From Cristatella mucedo (taxonomy: Eukaryota > Bryozoa > Phylactolaemata > Cristatellidae), in assembly GCA_009760855.2 (NCBI GenBank), contig WPIO01000011.1, positions 1,971,501 to 2,035,500 on the forward strand: 64,000 nt of DNA. The letters are read 5' to 3'. The translations under genes and the position numbers were made by a program. The notes beneath the pieces are model-generated. The model did not search any database. It was not told the origin of the DNA and saw nothing but the letters and a program-made list of their open reading frames with translations. Every line of letters starts with the position of its first letter. Within the stretch, counting starts at the first letter, position 1. Of the stretch, positions 30,651 through 42,438 are shown one piece after another.

Positions 30651-31896
30651 ATCTTGAGACGTGATGCCAGTGTAACTGGCTAGCTTCATGGGACCATTCG
30701 CAGCTGGACTACTCGACGGCCTCTATTCGGCACTATTCGATCGGTAGTTAATTCTACGATTCTGCAATATGGATTTTATGCTGAGCTCCAGGGTTAGTAA
30801 TGAAAGTTATGTGGAACTTTTAAGTAAATCGAATGTTTGGTATCTAGTTTAATTTTATTTATTTGGTTCATCGTGAAACACTTTCAGGGCATGCCGATAC
30901 GAACTTGATCTGGTTTTAGTCGGTCATCTGAAAGATGGTAGTGTCTTACAGCTGCCGAAAGAACGTTGCGAGATACTCTATGAACGCAATCAGTGCTCGG
31001 TTTTATGAACCGAGTTGGTTTAGTGCTCGCGTGCGCACTCACTCAAACAGACGTGCACGCATTTAGCATGGGCGCTTCTATTTATTGAGGATGCCGTCAC
31101 TGCAGGCTCAAATGGGCTTATACTCAGGGTTTGCGTCCAGCTTGGCTGTTTCCTTTTGCTGGATGTATCATTAGCAGGTCTCGTGTAGTAAGGCGGTCGA
31201 CTAATTGTTCGTTCTACTTCAAATACCGGCAATTCACTTTCTTTGTGCCTCTCTTTCCCACTCTCTCCCTCTCAACAGCCACTCTCATTTTTACCCGCCG
31301 ACGTGCCGACAGGGACTTTACTCCTGAGTGGTTTCCTTTTAATTGCTCGACAGCGTGAATGATGCCCGCGCCTTTCTCGTCGAAGGACAATGTAGCTGAG
31401 AGGCGAGAGGGCTGAGCTTACGGGATCGCGCCCTTGGCCGGCTTTTGTCCCTGTCCTAAGCTGTCAAGATTCTCAGCTTTGCCTTAAGCTATCGCTCTGT
31501 CAGCAGCCTCTCAGTGACTGCACTTGATATCGGTGCAAAGGGCCAAAGCAGCGCAGTCTGACAGTGAAGTTTGTTTGCATTTCCTGCTGTCACTACGAAT
31601 CAAATAGAAAGCTGGATGCCAGTGCCACCAGGAGGAGGCTGAAGGTGGACGCAGGATGGATGCATCGGGCAAGCACTCAGCGGTGGTGGCGGCAGCAGTG
31701 CAGCAGTGGCACCAGCAGCGACAGCAGCGGCGGCCATCGGCTGAGCATCAGCCAGACCAGGCCACTACTGCTCCAAGCGCTGCTGTCGTCAATGAGCGAG
31801 CTGGTCGTGCGAGTCTCTTCGAATTGTCTCCAGCTGGCTGGTGGATGACGGGGGGCCGGGGCAAAAGCATAGATAGCGAGCGACTCTGGCTATGGT
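30651..31896. other. no gene seen; CAG-rich patch
   Basis: 31681-31735 is rich in GCAGCAG words. Open frames lack domains. Confidence 0.4.
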
Positions 31897-32005
31897 GATA
31901 CTACTACTACTACTAATAATAATAATGCATTTGTATAGCCCCAGCAGAGAATTTAATCTCTTTCTAGGCACTTTACATTCACTGCAAGCGATAAATAGTC
32001 GGGCT
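31897..32005 (-). mobile_element. L2-B-like 3' tail
   Basis: (ACT)n(AAT)n at 31900-31926, then GCATTTGTATAGCCCC, AGAGAATTTAATCTCT stem-loop, TAGGCACTTTACATTCACTG. Confidence 0.75.
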
Positions 32006-32369
32006 CCAACGATCGGGCATTAGACATTTGGCGTGCAGGCCAAAGCTGCGAGCAGTGCGTGAACGAACACTTTCGGGCTCAGGCTTTCGACGATGCACGG
32101 TAGTCGACATGTCACGTGGCTGGCTTAAGACGCCGGAGTGACATCATGGCGCGATGCCGGCCAGAGAGACCAAAATAGTTCTACAGGCTCAAGGCTCGAA
32201 TTTCTGAACTAGGAGGAGGAGGAGGAGGAGAGTCTGATCTGATTCCAACCTAAATTCAGATTGCAAACTACAATCGCACGTACTGACAGATTTGCATGTC
32301 TCCTCTTACCGTCGTTTTTGCTGGAGCCGGGTACTGGCTGGCATTTTTTTTAAAGCTTTTACTTTACAT
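32006..32369. other. unassigned; short (GGA)n
   Basis: (AGG)n at about 32212-32230; otherwise nothing. Confidence 0.4.
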
Positions 32370-32397
32370 ACACACACACACAAACACGCACGCACGT

Positions 32398-32432
<35 letters not shown>
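32370..32432. repeat. (CA)n microsatellite
   Basis: About 63 bp of CA with CGCACG interruptions. Confidence 0.97.
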
Positions 32433-32434
<2 letters not shown>

Positions 32435-33046
32435 GACTTTCAGACTCCTCAAAAAATGCGGTATCTTTTAGAGACTTGCTAACTTGACCGGCAAGTTGCC
32501 TAGCTGGATTGTGGGTCAAAGCGAAAATATGGCTGGACCCCATTTTTTTACGGATATGCAGGGTACAAATACTGAAATGCTTGCTGCGTCGTCATGGAAC
32601 AGTAGTAAGCACTGCTATTGTCTTACAGTGCTCGTTGGACTTGCAGCATTCATAGGGGGCCAACTGAGGCATTCGAAGGTGCCACCAGCATGGCACCACG
32701 AAGCAATGAACGCGAGTACATGACAAATGCGGCTTCACCAAACGCCTCTCGCCAGCAGCCGCTTAAGAATCTGTCGGTATGAGCTATCCCCTCGACCTTT
32801 AAATCATCAAGCTGGAGTATGAATGGAAATTGGTGACATTGTGATTGAGAATTTCCCTAAGATCTCTGGTTTTTTGTTTGCATGAACGTAATACATATTC
32901 GAGTAGGCATCATCCTTACATACGCATTCATCCCTTAATTTTATGTCAGCGTATTCTTTGCAGATACTTAATGCAAACGGCACAACTGAATAACGCGGAT
33001 AGATTCTCAGAGAGCCACATGAAATATATATATATATATAGTATAT
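32433..33046. other. no gene seen; short (TA)n
   Basis: (AT)n at 33026-33040; otherwise nothing. Confidence 0.4.
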
Positions 33047-33200
33047 ACAAAATATAATTCGTTTGTGTAGCACCCTAAGAAAACGTGTCGTTATTTAGGC
33101 GCTTCACATATGCCACGGGGCTCAAGCCCTCGTCCGGTAAAAATACCTTGACCCTGACCTTGGTCAAGGCTCCAGCCTTAGCCACTGTACCAAATCAGTG
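33047..33200 (-). mobile_element. SINE-T1
   Basis: On the minus strand: GGTACAGTGGCTAAGGCTGG (box A region), CCTTGACCAAGGTCAGGGTC, a box B-like GGGCTTGAGCCCCGTGGC, then AAGCGCCTAAATAACG and the degenerate 3' stem-loop and AATTATATT end. Confidence 0.75.
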
Positions 33201-33737
33201 CGTATCTCATTGTGAACCAAAAAAAGGCTACAATAAGCCAGTTGTGACTATCAATTGAACAAGATCTCGCATTTTTTAACAGATGTCTGCAAGAGTTATG
33301 GAGAAATTACGAAGATTTTCGAAAAAATGATATTCGCATGTAACTATGTGTCTATGTGTGCTCTGCTAGTTTGACTATAAGTTTTAATTATATTCGTAAA
33401 GCAAATTGCCTCAATTTCTTTTGCATTTTTGGTTAGGACTTGGTGTCAATACTTGATTTTCTGTGGAATGGATAGCTACATATCGCAAATCTATCACTGC
33501 TTGCCTCATTTTCTAATTGTAAACAATTTCTTTCTAAAGAAATCTATGGTGTATTCTGGAAGTGCCAGTGAACTGCTTTGTCGAGAGTCAATTACGCAAT
33601 TTTTTGCACACGTTATACTATAATCTTTCAATGCTTTACATGCCTTACAAAAAGGTTCAAGCGAAGCGAGGAAAAGAAGTATGGAGCGGTCAGACCAGCT
33701 AAGACGATGTCGGTCAGCATAGAAGGGTGGATTTTTA
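33201..33737. other. AT-rich, no gene seen
   Basis: Nothing named. Confidence 0.4.
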
Positions 33738-33880
33738 GTAATAATAATAATGCACTTGATAAAGCGCCCTCAGAGAACTCAATCTCTTCCTAGGTGCTTT
33801 ATATTTGCTGCAAAGAAAAATGCGATTGAATCGTGAGTAATATCATGCTTGATAAACAGCATGAATTTTTGGTATCGTGA
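33738..33880 (-). mobile_element. L2-B 3' tail
   Basis: (AAT)n, GCACTTGATAAAGCGCCCTC, AGAGAACTCAATCTCT stem-loop and GTGCTTTATATTTGCTGC, followed by the GAGTAATATCATGCTTGATA 3' UTR. It is among the better-preserved tails. Confidence 0.85.
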
Positions 33881-34304
33881 TATGGATATCGTGCCCATAA
33901 AAAAACCTCAACACGGTAGCGAGCTGCTGGAAACGTTAATCCATCAAGCCTCAACGTTAAAACTGATAGCATATAGTGTGCCCGCTGTGAGGTATTTATA
34001 ATAATTCTACGACAGTGCAGCAATGATGAATGTCATGTCAAAATGTTGAAATGAGGAAAGGATTTTCTTGAGTTGCATACGTAGCTGTAACATGCACTCT
34101 CATCGTTGAAATAGAACGTGCGTGCTGCTGCTCTTGCTATTAAAGCTGCTCCTGCTTTTACTAAGCGATGGACATGCATGCATAATTCCTCACGTGGATG
34201 AACTTAACATATACAGTTTATATGTAAACTAAAGTATGATATGCACTACCGAGTACACAGACGAATGCATTTCATGTATCGTATGCTTTGATACTTTCAG
34301 CTTT
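33881..34304. other. no recognisable feature
   Basis: Nothing named. Confidence 0.4.
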
Positions 34305-34530
34305 GAAACATTCAGCCAGCATTCAGGGTTGCCGATTCGAAAGCCTCATTATCTTACGGAAGGAGAGTCCTGGTGGCTATGACTCTGCTTCCACAGGGCA
34401 GAACAAGATTTCCTTCTTCGGGACTCAAACTCACGACACATGTCGTGAAGTGCAAACACCATACCTTCGGACGAAGACCCAATACTACAGTCAAGCTGCC
34501 ACGCATTTGCGACGTTTCATCTAGACTAGT
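34305..34530 (-). mobile_element. SINE-T2, diverged subfamily
   Basis: On the minus strand, GTCCGAAGGTATGG leads to an 8-bp-arm hairpin (34431-34448, CACGACA and complement), a box B-like GAGTTTGAGTCC, a degenerate body and GAGGCTTTCGAATCGG at the 3' end. The hairpin arms differ from those of the copy at 27 kb but still pair perfectly. Confidence 0.7.
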
Positions 34531-34574
34531 AACTTGGTATTTGCAGTCCATCCTGCCTGTGCGATTAAACACTA

Positions 34575-34804
34575 GCACTTAATACAAAACGCAGAAGCCT
34601 GGGCTGACTGTCATCAACTCCGGATCTGCAGCATTACATTACTTCTCGTCCATCTCCACTGGCGTCCCATCATGAAGTCCATCGACTTTAAGGTTCCACT
34701 AGTCGCTTTCAGGTCCCTTCATTCACTTGCAGCTGCTTAACTAACTGAAGCACCAGTATTTCCCAATCAGATTTCCCTTCGTTCCGCCAGTTCTGACTCT
34801 AACT
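34575..34804 (+). mobile_element. L2-C fragment, left part
   Basis: The plus strand encodes LLVHLHWRPIMKSIDFKVPL, VAFRSLHSLAA and ISLRSASSDSN, the L2-type C-terminal region. It is cut at TAACT (34800-34804) by the L2-B copy and resumes at 35514. Confidence 0.75.
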
Positions 34805-35513
34805 ATAATAATAATAACAGTAATACGTTTGGTATAAGGCGCTCAGAGAACTCAGTCTCTTTCTGGGCACTTGACACTTGTTGTAAAGGAAGCACGATCG
34901 AATGGTTAGTGGTAGCATGCTCAATAAACAACAAGAATAACATGATTTGGGGTGCCGTGCACAAGGTCAGCATGCAAGTATGGTTAGTGGCAGCATGCAA
35001 TGTCAGCACGCATAAGCGCATAAAGGTTGAATCACGAGGACCCACTAAATGCTGTGATAAATAGATGCGTTTCAAGTTTCTTTTTAAATGTGGACAAGTC
35101 AGGAGATGTCGTGACGCAAGTAAGGAGTGATTTCCAGGCTTTGGGTGCAGACGAACTAAAGGCATGGTCTCCGAAGGATTTGAGGTTTGTGCGAGGTATA
35201 GGTAAACGATTAGATTCCGAAAAGCGGGCGATACGATGCTTGGCCTGGAGGGACAGTGGATCTGGTAGGTAGGCTGGAGCCGAAAAAGAATGATGAAGGG
35301 ACCTGAAAGTGAGCGACAATACCTTGCAGTCGATGCGTTGCTTGACTGGAAGCCAGTGCAGGTTGGCGATAAGTGGTTTAATGTGGCAACTGCAACGCTC
35401 GCGACAGACAAGCCTAGCTGCAGAGTTTTGCACCAGCTGCAAGTGCCTGATTGCACACGCCGGTAGGCCAGTAAGTAGTGAGTTAGAGGTCAAAATGGGA
35501 TGTCACAAATGCA
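34805..35513 (-). mobile_element. L2-B insertion with TAACT duplication
   Basis: A 709-bp 5'-truncated L2-B: (AAT)n, stem-loop tail, 3' UTR, then minus-strand coding with LQLVQNSAARLVCRERCSC, NLHWLPVKQRIDCKVL, AWKSLLTCVTTSPDLSTFKK and THLFITAFSGSS. It is flanked by TAACT at 34800-34804 and 35514-35518. Confidence 0.9.
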
Positions 35514-35740
35514 TAACTCGGTTCGATCGGCTCTGGGTCGAACCCCTGATTCAAATTCTCTCGTCGTGCCGTCGTCCCGTCGTCTAGCCGCCTCTAGTCG
35601 TGCCTTAACTTCTGTCGTGCTGTCAACACACCTGGAATGCGCTACCGACCGACATTATGATTCGGCATACGAGTGCTGAGTTGAATACATCTAAAGGTAA
35701 GCTCGAGATCGACCTGAAGAGATCATCCTCTTTGCAGCAT
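35514..35740 (+). mobile_element. L2-C fragment, right part
   Basis: It continues the host frame after the insertion: SVRSALGRTPDSNSL, SSRRLAASSRAL, then a WNALPTDI-like segment (frameshifted) and ELNTSKGKLEIDLKR. Confidence 0.7.
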
Positions 35741-35841
35741 TTGCTCTTTGCTCTTTGCCGAGCCGTCACATCCTTCGTGGAGGATGCGCTGACGCTGTGC
35801 GAACCATCACTGACCGATGGGCACGCTTCCTTTGCTGCATA

Positions 35842-35925
35842 CGTACTATGCACAGAAAGAGATCAAGTTCTCTTAGGTCTCGCGGCGAATGTTTTATTAT
35901 GATTATATTGTTATTATATTTAAAC
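35842..35925 (+). mobile_element. SINE-T1 or L2-B tail fragment
   Basis: AGAAAGAGATCAAGTTCTCTTAGG-type stem-loop (quoted in part: AGAGATCAAGTTCTCT), then A/T-rich (TTAT)n. No head is visible. Confidence 0.5.
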
Positions 35926-35964
35926 TGGGTGCCATCGTGGGTAGCTGAAACATTCTCCATCGTG

Positions 35965-36165
35965 AGACTTAAGGGCTCACTCTATAAGGCGGTTGCTTTT
36001 CACGACCTCGGCCCCGAGGTCGTGGGTTCAAATCCTGCGGTGGGCGATCCTTTATCGCCACCGCAAGCGGTGGTGATAGCCGTAATGGCTCTTCTGTCGC
36101 TAAACAAAAAGAGGCTGTTAGATCAGCTAGCATTTATTTATTTGTTTATGGTGCATTGGCAGCCT
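35965..36165 (+). mobile_element. SINE-T2, well preserved
   Basis: GGCGGTTGCTTTT, a perfect 11-bp hairpin (36001-36024), box B GGGTTCAAATCC, GGGCGATCCTTTATCGCC, the central GCAAGCGGTGGTGATAGCCG, CTCTTCTGTCGCTAAACAAA, GAGGCTGTTAGATCAGCT and a (TTTA)n tail. Confidence 0.9.
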
Positions 36166-37029
36166 GAATGACTGTCGACACTAGAGGCCTAAATGACTCC
36201 AATAATGAAAATCGATTGTCAAAAAGAGACAGCTCCCCCAATGAGGCAGAACACGGAGGCATAGCTACAGTTGGAGAGTTGTTGACTTCGGAATTAGAGA
36301 AGGCTCATTAACGAGCAATGATTGTAAAAATAAGTGCTTTGTCCGGCGTGAGGAAGGTAGCCAGCATTGTCCCACTGCAAGTGTAAAAGCGAATTCTATA
36401 CAAAGGGCAGTGCAAATGTATCCATCAACGGGAATCTTTAGGTGAAGGAAATGGAAAGTTAACTAATTGAGGCAAAAAAACTCTTAGCAATGGGAAGCTG
36501 ATTATGCTGTAGAAGTTCAGCTAGCTATGAAGAAGCTTAGCAATGGCGAGATTTGACCACCACGGCAAGAGTTCTGACTCCTTTTTTGACGTGTGCAGTG
36601 AAGCAGTAACATGCAGTTGAACTTAATGAATCTAGAGACCAATCAAGCAGTCACAAATAAAAAAGCGTCGGTGCGTTGCTAGCACTGTTAGCAACTTTAC
36701 CAGGCAGATTTCCGATTACGATCCGGATAACTAATTATGATCCAGACATCCCATTATTCCTAACCCTGTCACTTATGCTCATCTCGAAACGGATGTTTGC
36801 TCAGTAGTCAAACTACGTGTTGAAGTTCTGCCTCTCTTCCTGTACAACACCATTTGAGCTCGCTTGCTTAAAAGGTACTGGGAACGAAATGCTAACAGAC
36901 TGCAACGCTCCATTTTCGGCTTTACCTTTCCGGGGCCCCTTTTCTTGCTGCTGCATAGACATCCACTGAGTTCTAGCACGAAAAGTGTGCGTGGTGGGGC
37001 TTGCATACTCGACGGCACGACGTCGAGTG
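36166..37029. other. no recognisable feature
   Basis: Nothing named. Confidence 0.4.
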
Positions 37030-37056
37030 GCAGCAGCAGCAGCAGCAGCAGCAGCC
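37030..37056. repeat. (CAG)n
   Basis: Eight to nine CAG units; similar CTG/CAG patches recur at 37155-37170, 37710-37735, 38310-38340 and 38996-39022. Confidence 0.95.
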
Positions 37057-38616
37057 GGCAGCTACTTTAGCATCAGGGAAACCGTGCATGGCATACAATC
37101 GTCGAGGCATGCAGCACGATCTTTGCTTTGGGTGCGTCTTGGAGCCTGTTTGCTTCTGCTGCTGCTGCTGGACGCTGCTGGAGGATGCTTTGCCTGGGAA
37201 ATGCCGGCAGGCAGCCCCGAGGCGTCCAGCTCAGCAGGAGCTCAGCCCTTGAGGCCATCAGCCCAGGTGTGAGGAAGCTGCGGTTGTGGGCGTGGCACCT
37301 CTGTGGGAATGGCACCCAGCCCTCCCAGATCTGGACAGAGGACCATTGACAAACCTTTTCCTGGTCCTATTTTCTCATACCCATACGGCCGCACACACAC
37401 AAATACACACACACATATAATCCCAGGGCTCGAAGGCTGCTTTAATGAGTGTCGCTCGCACACATCAACCTTGATCTAAGAGGATCTTTGTTGCCAGTCA
37501 GGGCCACAAGGCTGCCACATGCTGCTGATTAATTCGATCAGGAAGTAAGCTGCAGAAAATTAATGCTGCCAATTAACCGAATAATCACATCACGCCCGAT
37601 GCCTGACAACCTGCAGAAACCACTTGTGGTGCGGATGAAGCACTGGCTGGAATAACTGCCTGGTGCTGCTATCACAGCTCTGTCGACATTGTAGCTGCCT
37701 TTGCTGCCTCCCTGCTGCTATGCTGCTGCTGCTGCAGCCACTGATTCTTCTGCCTCGATGCTGCCGCCGTTGCCTCGATGCAGCTGCCTGTCTGTCCGTG
37801 CGCTCTCCAGCTTCTTCTGCTGCATCTGGCCACCTGTAATCTAGCCACCGACGTCACCTTTGCTGCTACTTCCGTTTCACTTTCTGCTGCGGTTGCTGTT
37901 GATTCTGCTCGAGCCCGGCTTCTGTCACCACCGCGAATAGTGAATATGAGATTGTGTAATGCTTAATTCAGTGTCGAAGGTCGTCTAGCTGGAGCTAATC
38001 CTCGAGAAAGACTCTACCCTTCGGTAGAGGCTGTGGCAATTGCTTATGTTCTTGTGTACACCACCCCCCCCCCCATAGCCAAGACCTTTCCCAGACCTGT
38101 CCCAGCATTTCAGGCCGACCCACATCGGTGCTGCATTTCCTTAAACCTATTTCTTGCCGCCGGCCGCGAAATCGGAGTTCGAATTGAGCAGTGTACGGAC
38201 GCAGTGCAACTGCACGACTGAGTAAATGTAGGCAGGACACGATGCATTACTTACGGGTGAGAAATAGTGCTACCCTGTAAAGTGCCACTGCACTTGAAAC
38301 AGAGTGAGCAGCAGCATAGCAGCATAGCAGCAGCAGCAGATGATACTGACAAAACAAGTCACGCTCGAATTTAGGCTGAATTTTGTAGACAATCTATCCA
38401 AGTGTCACTTCAGATGGCATGTCAAGGCCAGGGTCCTACTCAGGATTAGACCAAGGATGTTCCCAGACTTCCATCTTATCGTCGGCAGCCAATTATATAC
38501 ACTTCGGGATGCCAATAATCTACCGATAAGCTCTTTCTGGTCTCGGAGGGAGGGGAGGGGAGGATTCTGCTCCAACGACAATGGCAAAGCATGAAGCAGC
38601 AGCCTAGAGACTGTTA
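37057..38616. other. CTG/CAG-rich, no gene seen
   Basis: Several overlapping open frames on both strands arise from the triplet-rich composition. A C run of about 13 sits at 38063-38075. No domain recognised. Confidence 0.4.
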
Positions 38617-38672
38617 CCCTTCCTTAGTTACCATCCCTTAGTTACCATCCTGCAGTTACCATCCCTTAGTTC
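38617..38672. repeat. 16-bp tandem repeat, about 3.5 copies
   Basis: CCCTTAGTTACCATCC-type units repeated head to tail with small changes. Confidence 0.9.
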
Positions 38673-38995
38673 TCATCTCCTTGGCACGGCTGTACAATGC
38701 GAAGAAAAATGCAAAGCCTCGCTCGCGTTCGCTCCGTCGTTCCCATCGTGTCAGGGGAGCGGCTGCATTCCGTGCGGCTCACGTTCTTTTGCTGCAAGCC
38801 AGCCAGCCAGCTAGACGGACGGACGGCCGGAAGGGGAGGAGGCACGGAACGGTCAAGGTCTCTTTGTCCGGAATAGCAAACGAACAGCGAACCTAGCCTC
38901 TACCGGCAGCACTGGCCTCTGGCTGCTGCCGGCGTTGCTGCGCTGCTCGCCACTCTACCAAACGCTCCTACCATTCGGCTACGTCTCCCGGTTTT

Positions 38996-39022
38996 TGCTG
39001 CTGCTGCTGCTGCTGCGAGGCA
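38996..39022. repeat. (CTG)n
   Basis: Eight GCT units. Confidence 0.95.
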
Positions 39023-40583
39023 GCTGCCTGGCCTGCAGCAGCCGCACGTGCAGACGACGAGGCCGCCGCTGCTGAGCGCCCTGCCTGCAGCTGAGTGCTG
39101 ATTGCAGCCCGAGTCTCGACGCCAGTCTTTGAAAGCTGTGTCCGAGCTGGGAAAGATGGAGGATCTCTGCTGCCGCGTGCATTGTGCGACTTCCTCCTGC
39201 CGCGCGAGCGCGCAGCTCAATTGGCTGGCTCGCTTTTCGGCTGGCAATGCCTCGGGCAATGTCGCTTCTGTGCAGCTGGCGAGCCCGAGCGCCCGGCGCC
39301 CATTTTGTCGATTTATTGCTGCGGAGGATATATATATTCACAGCGTGTGCTAATGCAAAGTGCGACCGCCATCCTATCCGGCCACAAATCGCATGGGATG
39401 GCTGCCCCCGAACGCTGCAAGTGCTGCCGCCCTTTTATTGCCTCCCTCCTCTCCCGGGTTCCTCTTCCGGGCTCCCATTTCTGCCATTTGCTGCCGAGTA
39501 CAGATGGATATTGGCTGCCAGGCAGATGCTGGCTGCGTTTGACAAACTGGAGTAGAATGTGGATAGCCGGATGACACTCGAAACTGGCTTTTACATCGAT
39601 TGAGAACGCACGACCGGCGAGTTACAGGGCTCCTCAATTGAGTTGCAGCTAGCTCTTTCCCGAAGACCGGCGGGTTAGGCGGTCTGAGGCCGAGTGAGTG
39701 AGTGCCCACTGCAGATCCAAGTCGGCATCAAAGGAGTAGCAGTTAAACAATGCTGCACAGTGCTGCCCAAGCAGCGGCGGGAGCAGCAGCAGCTCTTTCG
39801 AGCTGGGCGGTCGCTCTCTTGATGAATGGTTATTGTAAGCAGCTTTCAGGAGGCAAGCGGCCAGAATGCTCCGCCGCCGCCGCCGCGGCAGAGCATTCTG
39901 GCTACTCTTTTGTCAGCTTGAAAGGCTCGTCACCCGAGCAGCGGCCGAGCCGCAGACGCTCTGCGGGGGCTCTCTAAGCTACTTGAAACTCGAGGTATCA
40001 GCCTTACACGCCACCGCCGCCACCGCCTCTCTTCCTATGGCCGCAGCGAGAAATTGAAGCAGCAGCAGCAGCGAACTCTCAGGGCCTGCTGCATCGGCGC
40101 GCAGACGCCGCTGCCCATTGTGTGGCAGCGACGTTCGCACGCCGTGGCAGAGAGCCGAGTCTCTCGTGCTGCGGGCTGCTGCAGGCCGCATAGGGCAAGC
40201 CCTACGCGGCGGCCTGGCCAGTCTCTGTGAAGCCAATGAATCACGAGCCGAGGTTCGACGACCAAGCAAGGGTCAACTCGCGAGCAAGCAAGCTAGCGCG
40301 GCAGCTGAGAGAGGTGGAGAGCAGCAGGCCGTCCTGATCGCCGTCGTTTCGTCGTCAGCAGTGCAGCAGGACTAGCATTAATTGGCTCGGTGGGCTTGTG
40401 CCAGCTCATGGATGCCGCATAGGACACCCGGCGTCGTAATGAGATAATCAAAGGAACTGCTGCCCTTGTGCTTGCTCAGCTGATGTTTGCATTTTCTTTT
40501 CGAACCCCCGGGTGACATGCCGTGCATGACATACCACCTCGACAGTGAGATTACTGGGGCAGTTCGAGCGGCACACCAGCCCC
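39023..40583. other. GC-rich, no gene supported
   Basis: Open frames of up to about 160 codons occur on both strands at once (39095-39574 plus, 38979-39341 minus), which is expected from composition. A 21-base word at 39481-39501 recurs exactly at 30374-30394. Confidence 0.35.
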
Positions 40584-40704
40584 CTCTGTCTGTCTGTCTG
40601 TTTGTATTTCTGTCTGTCTGTCTCTGTCTCTGTCTCTGTCTCTCTGTCTCTCTGTCTCTCTGTCTCTCTATCTCTCTCTCTGTCTCTCCGTCTCTGTCTG
40701 TCTC

Positions 40705-40758
<54 letters not shown>

Positions 40759-40796
40759 GTCTCTCTGTCTCTCTCTGTGTCTTTCTCTCTCTTTCA

Positions 40797-40878
<82 letters not shown>
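40584..40878. repeat. compound (TCTG)n / (CTCTGT)n / (CT)n
   Basis: A 295-bp pyrimidine-rich microsatellite: TCTG units first, then TCTCTG units, then about 75 bp of pure CT at 40801-40876. Confidence 0.98.
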
Positions 40879-40879
<1 letters not shown>

Positions 40880-41146
40880 ATCACGGCGCTGTTTAGAGCA
40901 TTTTCTGTCTCCTGCTCCTTGCTGACGAGAGACAGCAGTCCTGCTCGACCACACTCCAGGATAAATAGCCGGAGAATTTCATTCGGCGGTCGGCAGGGCA
41001 CGGGTGCACGCCGACCGTCGGCGAGCGAAGTGCCCGGGATATCGTTCAGGTCCACAGAGGTAGCATTTTCCAATCGCCCAGCAGGATGGCAAACGTAATC
41101 TTGGGGCCAAAGGCGACTGCGTACGGTGCCCTAGCTATTTCTAGCT

Positions 41147-41179
41147 CCATCGGTCGCACCGAGCCGGTGCGACCGATGG
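41147..41179. repeat. perfect 15-bp-arm inverted repeat
   Basis: CCATCGGTCGCACCG pairs with its exact complement across a 3-base loop. Confidence 0.97.
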
Positions 41180-41226
41180 TGATGATGGAGAAGAGTGCGT
41201 GTGTACAGCCGCACGAAGGACGGCAG

Positions 41227-41270
41227 TCAGTCGGACGGACAGTCGGACGGACAGTCGGACGGACAGACTT
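41227..41270. repeat. 12-bp minisatellite
   Basis: About 3.5 units of CAGTCGGACGGA. Confidence 0.95.
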
Positions 41271-41934
41271 TATGCTGGAGACGTCGGAGGCATAAAGCAG
41301 AGAGTCACCTGCCAAAAGTCTTCTTCTTCCGTGCTAGTAAAAGAGTCAGTGCTAACAGCACAGGCGGCTGACGTGTGACTGTTGGTTCAGCGAAGTCGAT
41401 GCAGATGACACGTGGTCAGATGTGAATGCTGACTAACATATTCTTAAAAAGCTGGAAAAGACTCGTACTCAAATGAAATTTTCTAAGACCACACTAGGAG
41501 AAAATAGTACGAGATAATAATACAAGATACGACGAGATGCTGAGTGGCAGCACAGCGAGTCAATGCTTCATTGACTAAGTCGGAGTTTCGCTAGGAAATC
41601 TGGATGCATGATTATTAACGGTAGCAGCAACTTCGACCTGCTTGGTGGTGGTGCAACCAGCTCTAAAAGAAGGTCAAATTAGAGTCTAGACCGATCGCAA
41701 AGCAGCGTAATTGAGGTGAGCTCTTATTGCCCTGATCATAACAAGGATAATAATAAGAAGTCCTTTGTGGCCATATTCTGCATGAACACTAAACTTTAGC
41801 GATTCAACCTTTCGGCATTGCATTAGTAACAAGTGCCAAAATCACAGCTATTCGTGTACCTCGGAGCTGTACATTGGCACTTCATTAAAGGAGTGAACTT
41901 CTGGCGTCTAGTGTTTATTTAAGTAAAGAGCTGC

Positions 41935-42040
41935 TGATTTAGCAGCCCAGTGTGCGTGTGTACGACACGGGAGCCATTCAGGCTTTAACCCGGCTTGCAG
42001 CAGGCAATACAGTCTTGTCTGCTGCTCGCGACATGTGATC
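41935..42040 (-). mobile_element. SINE-T2 fragment
   Basis: The minus strand shows GCAGCAGACAAGACTG, TGCCTGCTGCAAGCCGGG in place of the central block, and GGCTGCTAAATCAGC at the 3' end. It lacks a clear head. Confidence 0.5.
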
Positions 42041-42083
42041 AAAGCTCGTCGTTGCGGTCGTGAAGTGCGAAGAAGAAGAAGAA

Positions 42084-42142
42084 GCTGAGGCCTGAGAGCT
42101 GAGAGCTGAGGCCTGAGAGCTGAGAGCTGAGGCCTGAGAGCT
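42084..42142. repeat. 21-bp tandem repeat, about 2.8 copies
   Basis: GAGGCCTGAGAGCTGAGAGCT-type unit, given here by its key words GAGGCCTGA and GAGCT. Confidence 0.92.
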
Positions 42143-42374
42143 GCTTTGCCACAAACGTTTTTGTACTGGCTCGTTATGCAATGGCTGCTTTCGAGCGCTC
42201 GGCTTCGAAAGACTTTTAGGAGGCTTTTATGGATCCGCATTGCTATTGGCTGAGCAGACTGAAGGATGCTGGATATGTGGAGCGCCGCTGCGGGACGCGG
42301 AGTTGTACGTGGAGTTTTTGAGGTAGGAAACTGAGCGATCAGTCGGCAATCTCCGGTAACAGAACGGAACGCCA
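42143..42374. other. unassigned
   Basis: No feature recognised. Confidence 0.35.
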
Positions 42375-42437
<63 letters not shown>

Positions 42438-42438
42438 C
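42375..42438. repeat. (CCG)n microsatellite
   Basis: About 20 uninterrupted GCC units. Confidence 0.98.

Larger units (their letters stand above)
40879..41934. other. no gene seen
   Basis: It contains the hairpin at 41147-41179 and a short minisatellite at 41227-41270; the remainder is unassigned. Confidence 0.4.

Noticed and set aside
40378-41098. Long frames of Arg-Glu or Ser-Leu repeats
   Set aside because: They read the CT microsatellite in both directions.
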